From: Methylococcus sp. EFPC2
GTDB taxonomy: Bacteria > Pseudomonadota > Gammaproteobacteria > Methylococcales > Methylococcaceae
Length of the DNA: 64,000 nt
Direction of reading: 5' to 3'
NCBI RefSeq assembly: GCF_016925495.1
Contig: NZ_CP070491.1
Coordinates: 372,001-436,000 of the forward strand
The notes beneath the pieces are model-generated. The model had not been told where the DNA came from. It was given only the letters and a program-made list of their open reading frames with translations, and searched no databases. Position numbers and translations under genes: made by a program. Below are positions 1-6,076 of the stretch, one piece after another. The number at the start of each line of letters is the position of its first letter. Position 1 is the stretch's first letter.

Positions 1-780
1 GATCACGTAGAAGGCGATCAGTTCGCGCAGCAGCTTCTGGTCGTTCTCCGGCGTGCCGGTCTGGAAATAGGGGTTGGACAGATGCTGGGTGAAGGGCAGG
101 GCCCATTCGGCCTTGCGCGCCACGGCCGGCAGCTCGCGGTACATGTTGAACACCTCGCCCTCGTCCAGGCCCAGTGATTCGACCACATATTGGTAGGCGT
201 GGGTGTGCAGGGCTTCTTCGAAGGACTGGCGCAGCAAATACTGGCGGCATTCCGGGTTGGTGATGTGGCGGTAGACGGCCAGCACCAGGTTGTTCGCCAC
301 CAGGGAGTCGGCGGTGGAGAAGAAACCCAGGTTGCGTTTGATGATGGTGCGCTCGTCCTCGGTGAGGCCGTCGGCGCTCTTCCACAGCGCGATGTCGGCG
401 TTCATGTTGATTTCCTGCGGCATCCAGTGGTTGGCGCAGGCGTCCAGGTATTTCTGCCAGGCCCACTGGTACTTGAAGGGCACCAACTGGTTGAGGTCGG
501 CGCGGCAGTTGATGATCTTCTTGTCGTCCACCTGGATGCGCTTGGCGCCCATCTCGATTTTTTCCAGACCCGTGGCGCCTGTGTGCAGCGGCTCCGAAGC
601 CGGCAGTACCGTGTCGGTTTTGCGCGGGGCGGTCGGGTGTGCTTGGGCGACGGCCAGCGCCGGAGCGGTTTTAGCCTCTTCGGCGATTACCGGCGGTAGT
701 TTGGAAGGGGCCGGCTGCAGGTCCGTTTGAGAAGCTTGGTTGGCGGTGAGGTCGGCGAGCGGGTCGTCCCAGTTCAGCAT
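1..780 (-). CDS. nrdB: Ribonucleoside-diphosphate reductase beta subunit (class Ia), 3' end missing
   Basis: Radical-generating subunit of aerobic ribonucleotide reductase, partner of NrdA. The first 260 residues are visible and the gene runs off the left edge. The segment TADSLVANN, then EEALH (Glu189, His192) followed by Tyr196 four residues on, match the di-iron ligand and radical-tyrosine region, so this is a tyrosyl-radical enzyme rather than the Phe-type class Ic. About 80 low-complexity residues precede the core. The ATG at 780 follows an AGGAGAC-type ribosome site. Unusually, nrdA is not adjacent but about 5.3 kb upstream on the same strand. Paired NrdR-like boxes lie just upstream. 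Family assignment is very safe. Confidence 0.95.
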   Translation of the reverse strand, partial: MLNWDDPLADLTANQASQTDLQPAPSKLPPVIAEEAKTAPALAVAQAHPTAPRKTDTVLPASEPLHTGATGLEKIEMGAKRIQVDDKKIINCRADLNQLVPFKYQWAWQKYLDACANHWMPQEINMNADIALWKSADGLTEDERTIIKRNLGFFSTADSLVANNLVLAVYRHITNPECRQYLLRQSFEEALHTHAYQYVVESLGLDEGEVFNMYRELPAVARKAEWALPFTQHLSNPYFQTGTPENDQKLLRELIAFYVI

Positions 781-806
781 GAGGGTCTCCTAAGCGTTTG
801 TTCGAA

Positions 807-854
807 TTTCTGTATATTGTGTATTAAGCGACTAACAAACACCATATCTAGCGT
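807..854 (-). promoter_or_regulatory. Paired NrdR-like boxes upstream of nrdB
   Basis: Two 16-bp sites, 807-822 (TTTCTGTATATTGTGT) and 839-854 (ACACCATATCTAGCGT), match about 12 and 13 of 16 positions of the published NrdR box (aCaCwAtATaTwGtgt). Their starts are 32 bp apart, about three helical turns, as expected for cooperative binding of the repressor NrdR. The distal box overlaps the last codons of the upstream gene, so nrdB probably has its own promoter here. Matches were scored by eye. Confidence 0.6.
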
Positions 855-1189
855 TGGGCTTGTTTGATCATGCGAGCCAGCGAGTCGGCTACCGCCTTGG
901 CTTCGGCCAGGCCCAGCCCGGTCGCCTCGCGCAGAGCCTTGATGGCTTCTATCGTCTTGTCGCCGCGGATCAAGGTTTGAACCTCGGCCGAGGTCGATGC
1001 ATCGAGGCTGACGGTCTTGCCGTTCACCGCGAGTTTGAGTTCCTGGGCATTTGCGCTTTCCAACGAGGCTCCGGCATCCAGACCGGGCTTGCGCCAGCGT
1101 GCCGCGATCCAGCCGACGAGGAAACCGAAGACGATGCCCATCAGCAGCAAGGCGTAGTCCTTGGGGATGCCGAGATTATTCAGGTCCAT
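848..1189 (-). CDS. Membrane-anchored protein with a ribosomal L7/L12 C-terminal-like domain
   Basis: 113 residues. One transmembrane segment at about residues 12-31 (LLLMGIVFGFLVGWIAA) is followed by a basic stop-transfer patch, a short linker, and residues 68-103 resembling the L7/L12 C-terminal fold (KTIEAIKALREATGLGLAEAKAVAD). Such proteins are annotated only by similarity and have no known role. It is not a ribosomal stalk protein: the N-terminal dimerisation domain is replaced by a membrane anchor. It is the last gene of a five-gene operon, 10 bp after the methyltransferase, and its end carries half of the nrdB NrdR site. Confidence 0.8.
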   Translation of the reverse strand: MDLNNLGIPKDYALLLMGIVFGFLVGWIAARWRKPGLDAGASLESANAQELKLAVNGKTVSLDASTSAEVQTLIRGDKTIEAIKALREATGLGLAEAKAVADSLARMIKQAQR

Positions 1190-1199
1190 GGCGCTCTCC

Positions 1200-2135
1200 T
1201 CAAACCGGCTTTTTCGCGCGGAAGATGTAATAGCGCGCCAGTCCTTCGTTGAAGATCTTCCATTGGGCGAGGGCGACCTTGAAGTTGGCGGTCTGTGCCT
1301 TCTTGCGCAGGCCCAGCCAGTGCATGACGACCTGCATGGGATAAGTCCACAGCGCGGTCAGATACATGCGCCGCGCCGAGGGCAGGGTCTCCTTGGTGGC
1401 TTCCGTGACATGCACTTCGCGGAAACCGCATTCCTCCATGCCGGACTGGAACTCCTCCGCCGACGCCAGATTGGGCACCGCCCAGCCATTGAGGCAATCC
1501 ATGATGGCCTGCCATTCGGATTCGTCGAATTCCCGCTTGGTGACATAGCCGTCGCAGGCGATCAGGGTGCCGCCCGGCTTCAATACGCGATAGGCCTCGC
1601 GGAAAAAATCGCGCTTGTCGACCGCGTAGCAGGAGCTTTCCACCGCCCAGACCACGTCGAAGCTCGCATCCGGGAAAGTGGTGGCGAGGAAGTCCATGGC
1701 ATGAAATTCGGTCTTGTCCGAAACGCCGTGCCGTGCCGCGTTGCGCGTGGCGTGCTGTGCCTGCTGCTCGCTCACGGTGATGCCGGTCGCGTGCGCGCCG
1801 CGGTGTTTGGCCAGCCAGATGGAGCTTCCGCCTATGCCGCAGCCGGCGTCCAGCACGCGATCACCCGCCTTGATGCCGGCGATATCGGCCATGATGCGGT
1901 TCTTGTTCAACAGCGCCTGGCTGTGGGTCTTGATGCCTTCTTCCCAGTAGCCGTAATGCAGGGCCAGGTTCTCGTTGTCGAACCAGGCGGTGCGGTAGTC
2001 CCAATAGCAATCGTCGTAATGCTTGGCGGTATCGACGCGGATTTCTTCCGGGCTGAATTCCGCGCCGTGGCGCAGGGTGTCGTCGCGATAGTCTTTGCAG
2101 GGTTCCAGGTAATACATGCTTGCTTTTGCTGTCAT
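1200..2135 (-). CDS. SAM-dependent class I methyltransferase (tocopherol/sterol methyltransferase-like)
   Basis: 311 residues from the ATG at 2135, chosen because it overlaps the stop of the preceding gene as ATGA; a longer reading from 2183 would overlap that gene further. Motif I (VLDAGCGIGGSS, about 94-105) binds S-adenosylmethionine, and VVWAVESSCYAVDK supplies the acidic/aromatic post-motif. The shape resembles gamma-tocopherol, sterol-C24 and small-molecule N-methyltransferases. The substrate cannot be deduced. It sits in an operon with a DUF486 transporter, an exported protein and a cytochrome b561, which could suggest a lipid- or quinone-like membrane substrate (inference). Confidence 0.85.
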   Translation of the reverse strand: MTAKASMYYLEPCKDYRDDTLRHGAEFSPEEIRVDTAKHYDDCYWDYRTAWFDNENLALHYGYWEEGIKTHSQALLNKNRIMADIAGIKAGDRVLDAGCGIGGSSIWLAKHRGAHATGITVSEQQAQHATRNAARHGVSDKTEFHAMDFLATTFPDASFDVVWAVESSCYAVDKRDFFREAYRVLKPGGTLIACDGYVTKREFDESEWQAIMDCLNGWAVPNLASAEEFQSGMEECGFREVHVTEATKETLPSARRMYLTALWTYPMQVVMHWLGLRKKAQTANFKVALAQWKIFNEGLARYYIFRAKKPV

Positions 2136-2518
2136 TTGAATAGTTGTTCTCGAAACATGAAAAATACGGCGCCCAAAAGGCACAGGCCCGCCCAGAGGTA
2201 GTCCAGCTTCATCGGTTCCTTCATATAAAACAGGGCGAAAGGCACGAAGACCGACAGGGTGATGACCTCCTGCACGATCTTGAGCTGCCCCACGCTCAGG
2301 ACCGTATAGCCGATGCGGTTGGCCGGCACCTGCAACAGGTATTCGAACAAGGCCACGCCCCAGCTCACCAGCGCCGCAATTATCCAGGGTTTATGGCTCA
2401 GTTCCTTCAAATGGGCATACCAGGCGAAGGTCATGAAGATGTTGCTGCAACCCAGCAGGAACAGGGTCTTCCATATCGTGACCGACGGATGCTCCAGCAG
2501 CTTGATCAAAGCCTCCAT
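2132..2518 (-). CDS. DUF486/DMT-family small membrane transporter
   Basis: 128 residues with four predicted membrane helices (TLFLLGCSNIFMTFAWYA, PWIIAALVSWGVALFEYLL, VITLSVFVPFALFYM, YLWAGLCLLGAVFFMF). The length and the NRIGYTVLSVGQLKIVQEVITL stretch, as two parts, fit the DUF486 family of the drug/metabolite transporter superfamily, whose substrates are unknown. The ATG at 2518 overlaps the stop codon of the upstream exported-protein gene, and its own stop overlaps the methyltransferase start. Translation of the three genes is therefore probably coupled. A longer reading to 2776 has no homology and is rejected. Confidence 0.85.
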   Translation of the reverse strand: MEALIKLLEHPSVTIWKTLFLLGCSNIFMTFAWYAHLKELSHKPWIIAALVSWGVALFEYLLQVPANRIGYTVLSVGQLKIVQEVITLSVFVPFALFYMKEPMKLDYLWAGLCLLGAVFFMFREQLFK

Positions 2519-2928
2519 CAGTAGTGCCCCCCGCGTTTTTCCCCCGCGCTGCCGGGTGCGTGGATTGCGCCGATGTCCACGCTCACGGCACCGAGGGATT
2601 TGCCGTCTATGCTCAGGTCGGTCACGCCTTTTTCCGCCTCGTAACGGCAGGTAATGCGCTTGCTGGTATCCCGCTGGGTATCCCAGCTCAGTTCGACGAA
2701 ATGGACATCGTCGCTGCGGATGCTGCTCGGGGTAGCTACCTCGGCATTCAGCTTGAGCTGTATCGCTTTGCGGCACGCGATTTTGGAATAGGCAATCAGT
2801 TTGTGCTTGTCCGGTATCATGCCGTAATGAACGTTGCCTTCGGCTGCCGTCATATGGTTGTAGGCGATGAACGTCAGGCCGCCGGCCAGCACGGCTATCA
2901 TGGCTAGTAAGGGTTTGCTGGGATCCAT
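2518..2928 (-). CDS. Small exported or N-anchored protein of unknown function
   Basis: 136 residues from the ATG at 2928, chosen because it puts the hydrophobic segment (LLAMIAVLAGGLTFIAY) near the N-terminus and follows GAGAA. An upstream in-frame start at 2985 would overlap the cytochrome gene. The body is soluble and probably periplasmic, with two cysteines (in KIACRKAI and ITCRYEAEKG) that could form a disulfide, and a His/Gly-rich tail. No family was recognised. Its end overlaps the DUF486 gene as ATGA, and it begins 10 bp after cytochrome b561. Confidence 0.75.
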   Translation of the reverse strand: MDPSKPLLAMIAVLAGGLTFIAYNHMTAAEGNVHYGMIPDKHKLIAYSKIACRKAIQLKLNAEVATPSSIRSDDVHFVELSWDTQRDTSKRITCRYEAEKGVTDLSIDGKSLGAVSVDIGAIHAPGSAGEKRGGHY

Positions 2929-2938
2929 TTCTCGACGT

Positions 2939-3499
2939 TCAGGTATCGTGTTTGTTCGGTCGGATAGCCATGCGGAGCAGCACATCGTCCTTGTCGACGA
3001 AGTGGTGTTTGAGCGCCGCCACTACATGGCCAATGATCAGCAAAACCAGGGCCCAGCCCAGAAATTCGTGACGCTCCTTGAGTATCTCCGCCAAGGCTTC
3101 ATCTTTTTCCACCAAGGAGGGCAGCGGAATGATCCCGGCTATGGAAACCGGAAATCCCCGCGCCGAACTCATCACCCAGCCGCTCAAAGGCTGGAGAAAC
3201 ATCAGCAGATAAAGCGTCCAGTGGATGCTGTGCGTTGCCTTTTTAAGAAACCAAGACATACTCGCCGGCAGGGCAGGGGGCTTATGCCTTAAACGCCAAC
3301 CCACTCGCACGGTTGCCAGAGTCAACACGATAATGCCCACCGATTTATGCAGCTGAACCAGCGCGGTTTTATCCGGCCCGCGCGGCAGGCCGGACATATA
3401 GAACCCAAGTATCAACAGGAATATGATCAATACCGCAATGATCCAATGCAGCCATTTTGCGGTAGCAGTGTAGTGTTGCGATTCGGTGGTCATAATCAT
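2939..3499 (-). CDS. Cytochrome b561 family protein
   Basis: 186 residues with four membrane helices. His18 (WLHWI), His51 (QLHKSVG), His144 (RHEFLGWAL) and His158 (IIGHVV) sit in the positions expected for the two b-heme ligand pairs of CybB-type cytochrome b561, which passes electrons from ubiquinol to acceptors such as oxygen or superoxide. The ATG at 3499 has AGGA seven bases upstream; an in-frame start at 3559 would run through a palindromic repeat and is rejected. It is the first gene of the five-gene operon ending at 848. Confidence 0.9.
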   Translation of the reverse strand: MIMTTESQHYTATAKWLHWIIAVLIIFLLILGFYMSGLPRGPDKTALVQLHKSVGIIVLTLATVRVGWRLRHKPPALPASMSWFLKKATHSIHWTLYLLMFLQPLSGWVMSSARGFPVSIAGIIPLPSLVEKDEALAEILKERHEFLGWALVLLIIGHVVAALKHHFVDKDDVLLRMAIRPNKHDT

Positions 3500-3514
3500 G
3501 CTTCCTAAGTCGTT

Positions 3515-3549
3515 GTAGGATGGGTGGAGGCGTGAGCCGTAACCCATCA
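3515..3549. repeat. Single REP-like unit (RAYT-associated family A)
   Basis: One unit beginning GTAGGATGGGTGGAGG and ending AACCCATCA, just downstream of the REP transposase gene and inside the leader of cytochrome b561. The same unit occurs as head-to-head pairs at 4100-4178 and 5091-5167. Confidence 0.8.
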
Positions 3550-3555
3550 AACGCT

Positions 3556-4083
3556 TCACTCGAAATCCAAGTCTTCAATGCCCGAACTCGCGGCCCAATC
3601 TGAGGTATAAATTCCAGCCTTAACGTAGCGGTGAAAGGACGAATGAGGCCAATCGATTAGTTTTTCGACATATCCGTGCTTGATCGGGTTGTAATGGATG
3701 TAATCCACATGCCGGGCATAATCCTCGTCGTCCCGTATGGCATGTTCCCAATAACGTCGCTGCCAAATACCCCGTTCACCTTTGGAAATTCGGCTTTCAG
3801 AGCGGGCTTCCGTTTTTTGTAGTCCCTTCGAAAACAGTGCTTTGATGTTCTTCCAGCGTGTCGAGTAATCTTTGTCTTCGGGCGGCAACGTCCATAGGCA
3901 ATGCAAATGGTCAGGCAGTACCACCATTGCGTCGATCACAAACGGTTTTTCTTCCATCACCGTTTTGAAGGATTTGCGCAATAATCCCATGTGTTTCGTA
4001 AGCAAGCCTTGCGGTCTGTCGGCCGCTACCACGGTAAAAAAATAACTCCCTCCCGGTACGAAGTGACGCCGATAATTCGTCAC
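3556..4083 (-). CDS. REP-associated tyrosine transposase (RAYT, Y1 HUH family)
   Basis: 175 residues starting at GTG 4083 with GGAGAG eight bases upstream. It contains the HUH motif PDHLHCLW (His59, His61) and the C-terminal block DYIHYNPIKHGYV, where the tyrosine nucleophile of this family lies. RAYTs are single-copy domesticated relatives of IS200/IS605 transposases that recognise and probably spread REP palindromes in their host. Here the gene is framed by its presumed substrate repeats (3515-3549 and 4100-4178). Length and motifs suggest an intact protein. Confidence 0.92.
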   Translation of the reverse strand: MTNYRRHFVPGGSYFFTVVAADRPQGLLTKHMGLLRKSFKTVMEEKPFVIDAMVVLPDHLHCLWTLPPEDKDYSTRWKNIKALFSKGLQKTEARSESRISKGERGIWQRRYWEHAIRDDEDYARHVDYIHYNPIKHGYVEKLIDWPHSSFHRYVKAGIYTSDWAASSGIEDLDFE

Positions 4084-4099
4084 GTTTGATTCTCTCCAT

Positions 4100-4178
4100 G
4101 TAGGATGGGTGAAGCGCAGCGCAACCCATCATCCGGCGGTGTTTGATGGGTTACGGCTATCGCCTACACCCATCCTAC
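4100..4178. repeat. Inverted pair of REP-like units (family A, BIME-like)
   Basis: Two units in opposite orientation: GTAGGATGGGTGAAGCGCAG through AACCCATCA, a 12-bp spacer, then TGATGGGTTACGGC through CACCCATCCTAC. It lies immediately upstream of the REP transposase gene. The arrangement is that of a bacterial interspersed mosaic element and would fold as a long cruciform or RNA hairpin. Confidence 0.85.
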
Positions 4179-4209
4179 GAAGCTTGAGTCCCACGGAGGC
4201 AACCTCTTC

Positions 4210-4953
4210 CTATAAAATTTGCGACGCTCTGAGTAGTGCGTTCAGAAAGCGCTTGTTATGCATGAAAATAAAGCCAATGGATAGGTAGCCGGATACAGCC
4301 ATTGTCCACCCCAATGTATTTCTTGGAAGCTTTACTGATTCAGATATTGGTGCTCCGCTGGACTCTAGTAGTGAAATGCCAATAATCATGACAGTAGTTC
4401 CTATCAACATGCCAATTAATGAACGAGCCGGAAGGTCAGTTATTTGAGGAATCTCTTTCACTCCTGCTATTCTCGCGTGGACCTTAATGCTTTTTTTATA
4501 GTTGCTTAAAAGGCATTTAACGCTTATATAATCGCGTGGATTTAAGAGAATCATTGGGAAAGTAATGGTGTTCCGGTCTTGTGTTAGTGTGCCACTTAAG
4601 CTTGAAGGGCTTTTGTCCACTACCTCCGCCGACATTATCTTGGTGTCTTCGCCTTCAAATATTGCCACTATTGGTCTTTCATAGTCTGAGCTAAGAATGG
4701 GGACGTTTCCATTATTGACTAATTTAAATACTATCATGTGAACATTTGTTACAGGCTGATTTTCATAAAGGATTTTTACTTTTCCTTCAATCTCCTCTTT
4801 GAGAGTTAATAGCGGACTGTTAGAGCAAATGTCATATGACACTTTTTTTCTTTTTGATTGAAGAATATAGAGTATTATTGTGATAGCAATCGCTATCAAC
4901 GCGAGTAGTGCGCCAACAAATTGCCACGCTGGGTCTCTGAAGAATTCCAACAT
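4210..4953 (-). CDS. AT-rich predicted membrane protein of unknown function
   Basis: 247 residues from the ATG at 4953 (AGGAAGAGAA upstream). There is one N-terminal transmembrane helix (FVGALLALIAIAITIILYIL), a beta-rich soluble middle of about 130 residues containing FKLVNNGNVPI, and two or three C-terminal helices (LIGMLIGTTVMIIGISLL; MAVSGYLSIGFIFM). Base composition is clearly more AT-rich than all neighbours, with many AAA/ATT codons, which points to horizontal acquisition. No family was recognised. It lies between two REP pairs in the island separating nrdA from nrdB. Confidence 0.75.
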   Translation of the reverse strand: MLEFFRDPAWQFVGALLALIAIAITIILYILQSKRKKVSYDICSNSPLLTLKEEIEGKVKILYENQPVTNVHMIVFKLVNNGNVPILSSDYERPIVAIFEGEDTKIMSAEVVDKSPSSLSGTLTQDRNTITFPMILLNPRDYISVKCLLSNYKKSIKVHARIAGVKEIPQITDLPARSLIGMLIGTTVMIIGISLLESSGAPISESVKLPRNTLGWTMAVSGYLSIGFIFMHNKRFLNALLRASQIL

Positions 4954-5033
4954 TTCTCTTCCTAAGCTACGCCTAAATATTAACTGGCAGGATAACTCAT
5001 TGGCTATCAAACTAGTTTGACGATGCCATCGTT

Positions 5034-5378
5034 TCAGCTTTTAGGATGAAGTCTCATGGTTTGGGACGGTAAAATGAATTCGGCAAGTGCGTAGGATGGG
5101 TGGAACGTAGTGCAACCCATCATTTGGCCGTTTGATGGGTTACGGCTGCCGCCTACACCCATCCTACGAATAATCGATTCCAGCAAACTGGTCGGCAAAC
5201 GTAACGAGATGGCTTGAGTGAGCGATTCAGCAATTAAGTCTTTGAAAGCCTTCTCACCATCGACGATTTCTCCGTCGTCGGCTTGCTTGATACCTTTTCG
5301 AAGTTCCTCTTGCAGGTCGTCACGCTTCAATTCGTGTTGATCCTGTTTTTGCCATCTACTTCTTGTCGCGTCGTTCAT
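5034..5378 (-). CDS. CopG/RHH-like antitoxin-type protein with a repeat-derived C-terminus
   Basis: 114 residues starting with ATG overlapping the hicB stop (ATGA). The N-terminal part (EELRKGIKQADDGEIVDGEKAF) resembles ParD-like antitoxins, and residues around ISLRLPTSLLESI resemble the ribbon-helix-helix strand of CopG antitoxins. Directly after this the reading frame enters the REP pair at 5091-5167, so about 35 C-terminal residues are encoded by repeat DNA. The original C-terminus was probably cut off by repeat insertion. It may be a non-functional third gene of the hicAB locus or a new chimera. Confidence 0.55.
   Translation of the reverse strand: MNDATRSRWQKQDQHELKRDDLQEELRKGIKQADDGEIVDGEKAFKDLIAESLTQAISLRLPTSLLESIIRRMGVGGSRNPSNGQMMGCTTFHPSYALAEFILPSQTMRLHPKS
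5091..5167. repeat. Inverted pair of REP-like units (family A) inside a coding frame
   Basis: Head-to-head pair beginning GTAGGATGGGTGGAACG and ending CACCCATCCTAC, nearly identical to the pair at 4100-4178. It lies within the 3' part of the CopG-like reading frame, directly after the codons for the ribbon-helix-helix strand. Confidence 0.85.
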
Positions 5379-5749
5379 TTTTGCGGCGCGTTTGTCGGTG
5401 ATTGAACGCCGCTGTTTTGCGCCAATACGCTGAGCATGTATTGATTCAAGCTAACCGCTTCTTCGGTCGCTTTTTCGGCGAGGCGTCGGTGCAGGGATTT
5501 CGGGAGGCGCAGGGTGATGCGGCCGCTGTAGTCTTCCTCCGGCTGATAAGGTACCGGCATTTCGCGGCCCTGTGCCGCCAGGGCTTCGGCGGTGGTGGTA
5601 ATGGCGTCCACGGCCAGGTCGTAGGCTTCTTCGTGGGTCTCGGCGTATTCGGCGATATCCGGCAGTTCCCTTACCTTGGCTTCGTACAGCACTTGGCCGT
5701 CGAATTCAGCTTGGCGGATGGTGATGGCGTACCGGTGAGGGTCAAACAT
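5375..5749 (-). CDS. hicB: HicB-family antitoxin with C-terminal RHH domain
   Basis: 124 residues from ATG 5749; the long N-terminal extension open to 5917 is antisense-like and overlaps hicA. Residues 1-65 (YAITIRQAEFDGQVLYEAKV, ETHEEAYDLAVDAI) form the degenerate RNase-H-like fold that caps HicA. Residues 76-115 (GRITLRLPKSLHRRLAEKA) form a ribbon-helix-helix DNA-binding domain for autoregulation. It overlaps hicA by 8 bp and the next gene by 4 bp, so the three genes are translationally coupled. Confidence 0.88.
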   Translation of the reverse strand: MFDPHRYAITIRQAEFDGQVLYEAKVRELPDIAEYAETHEEAYDLAVDAITTTAEALAAQGREMPVPYQPEEDYSGRITLRLPKSLHRRLAEKATEEAVSLNQYMLSVLAQNSGVQSPTNAPQK

Positions 5750-6041
5750 GGTTGCGGTCCTCGAGGAAGGTTCGTAACTCCGGTTCGTACTTGCGCAGCA
5801 CTTTGACGACCTGGTTGATGTACGGGCGCTTGATTTCCGGATTCTTACCGTGATCGCAGTTGTAGGACGCAGACAAAAATCCGGGTAGGCCGGGGTGGGT
5901 GTAGATTTTATGCCCACCCCGATGGCCGTCCCGAACCACGAATCCCAGCGTTTCCAAGTGTCGACCCAAGGTCTGGCAACGCATGGAAGCGCCTGCCCGA
6001 GTCAGCGCCTCAAGCACATCGTCGAGCAGTCTAGCACTCAT
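5742..6041 (-). CDS. hicA: HicA-family toxin (mRNA interferase)
   Basis: 99 residues. The core GFVVRDGHRGGHKIYTHPG contains the conserved His44 of HicA toxins, which adopt a double-stranded-RNA-binding fold and cleave mRNA when not bound by HicB. The C-terminus (YINQVVKVLRKYEPEL) is typical of the larger HicA variants. It is first in the locus hicA-hicB-CopG-like, 35 bp downstream of nrdA. The toxin appears intact, with an intact antitoxin beside it. Confidence 0.85.
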   Translation of the reverse strand: MSARLLDDVLEALTRAGASMRCQTLGRHLETLGFVVRDGHRGGHKIYTHPGLPGFLSASYNCDHGKNPEIKRPYINQVVKVLRKYEPELRTFLEDRNHV

Positions 6042-6076
6042 GCCGCACCATATATAGTGTCAGGTATGCTTGGTCC

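Noticed and set aside
1358-1950. Short frames on both strands within the methyltransferase gene
   Set aside because: Shadows of the intact methyltransferase with no ribosome sites or homology.
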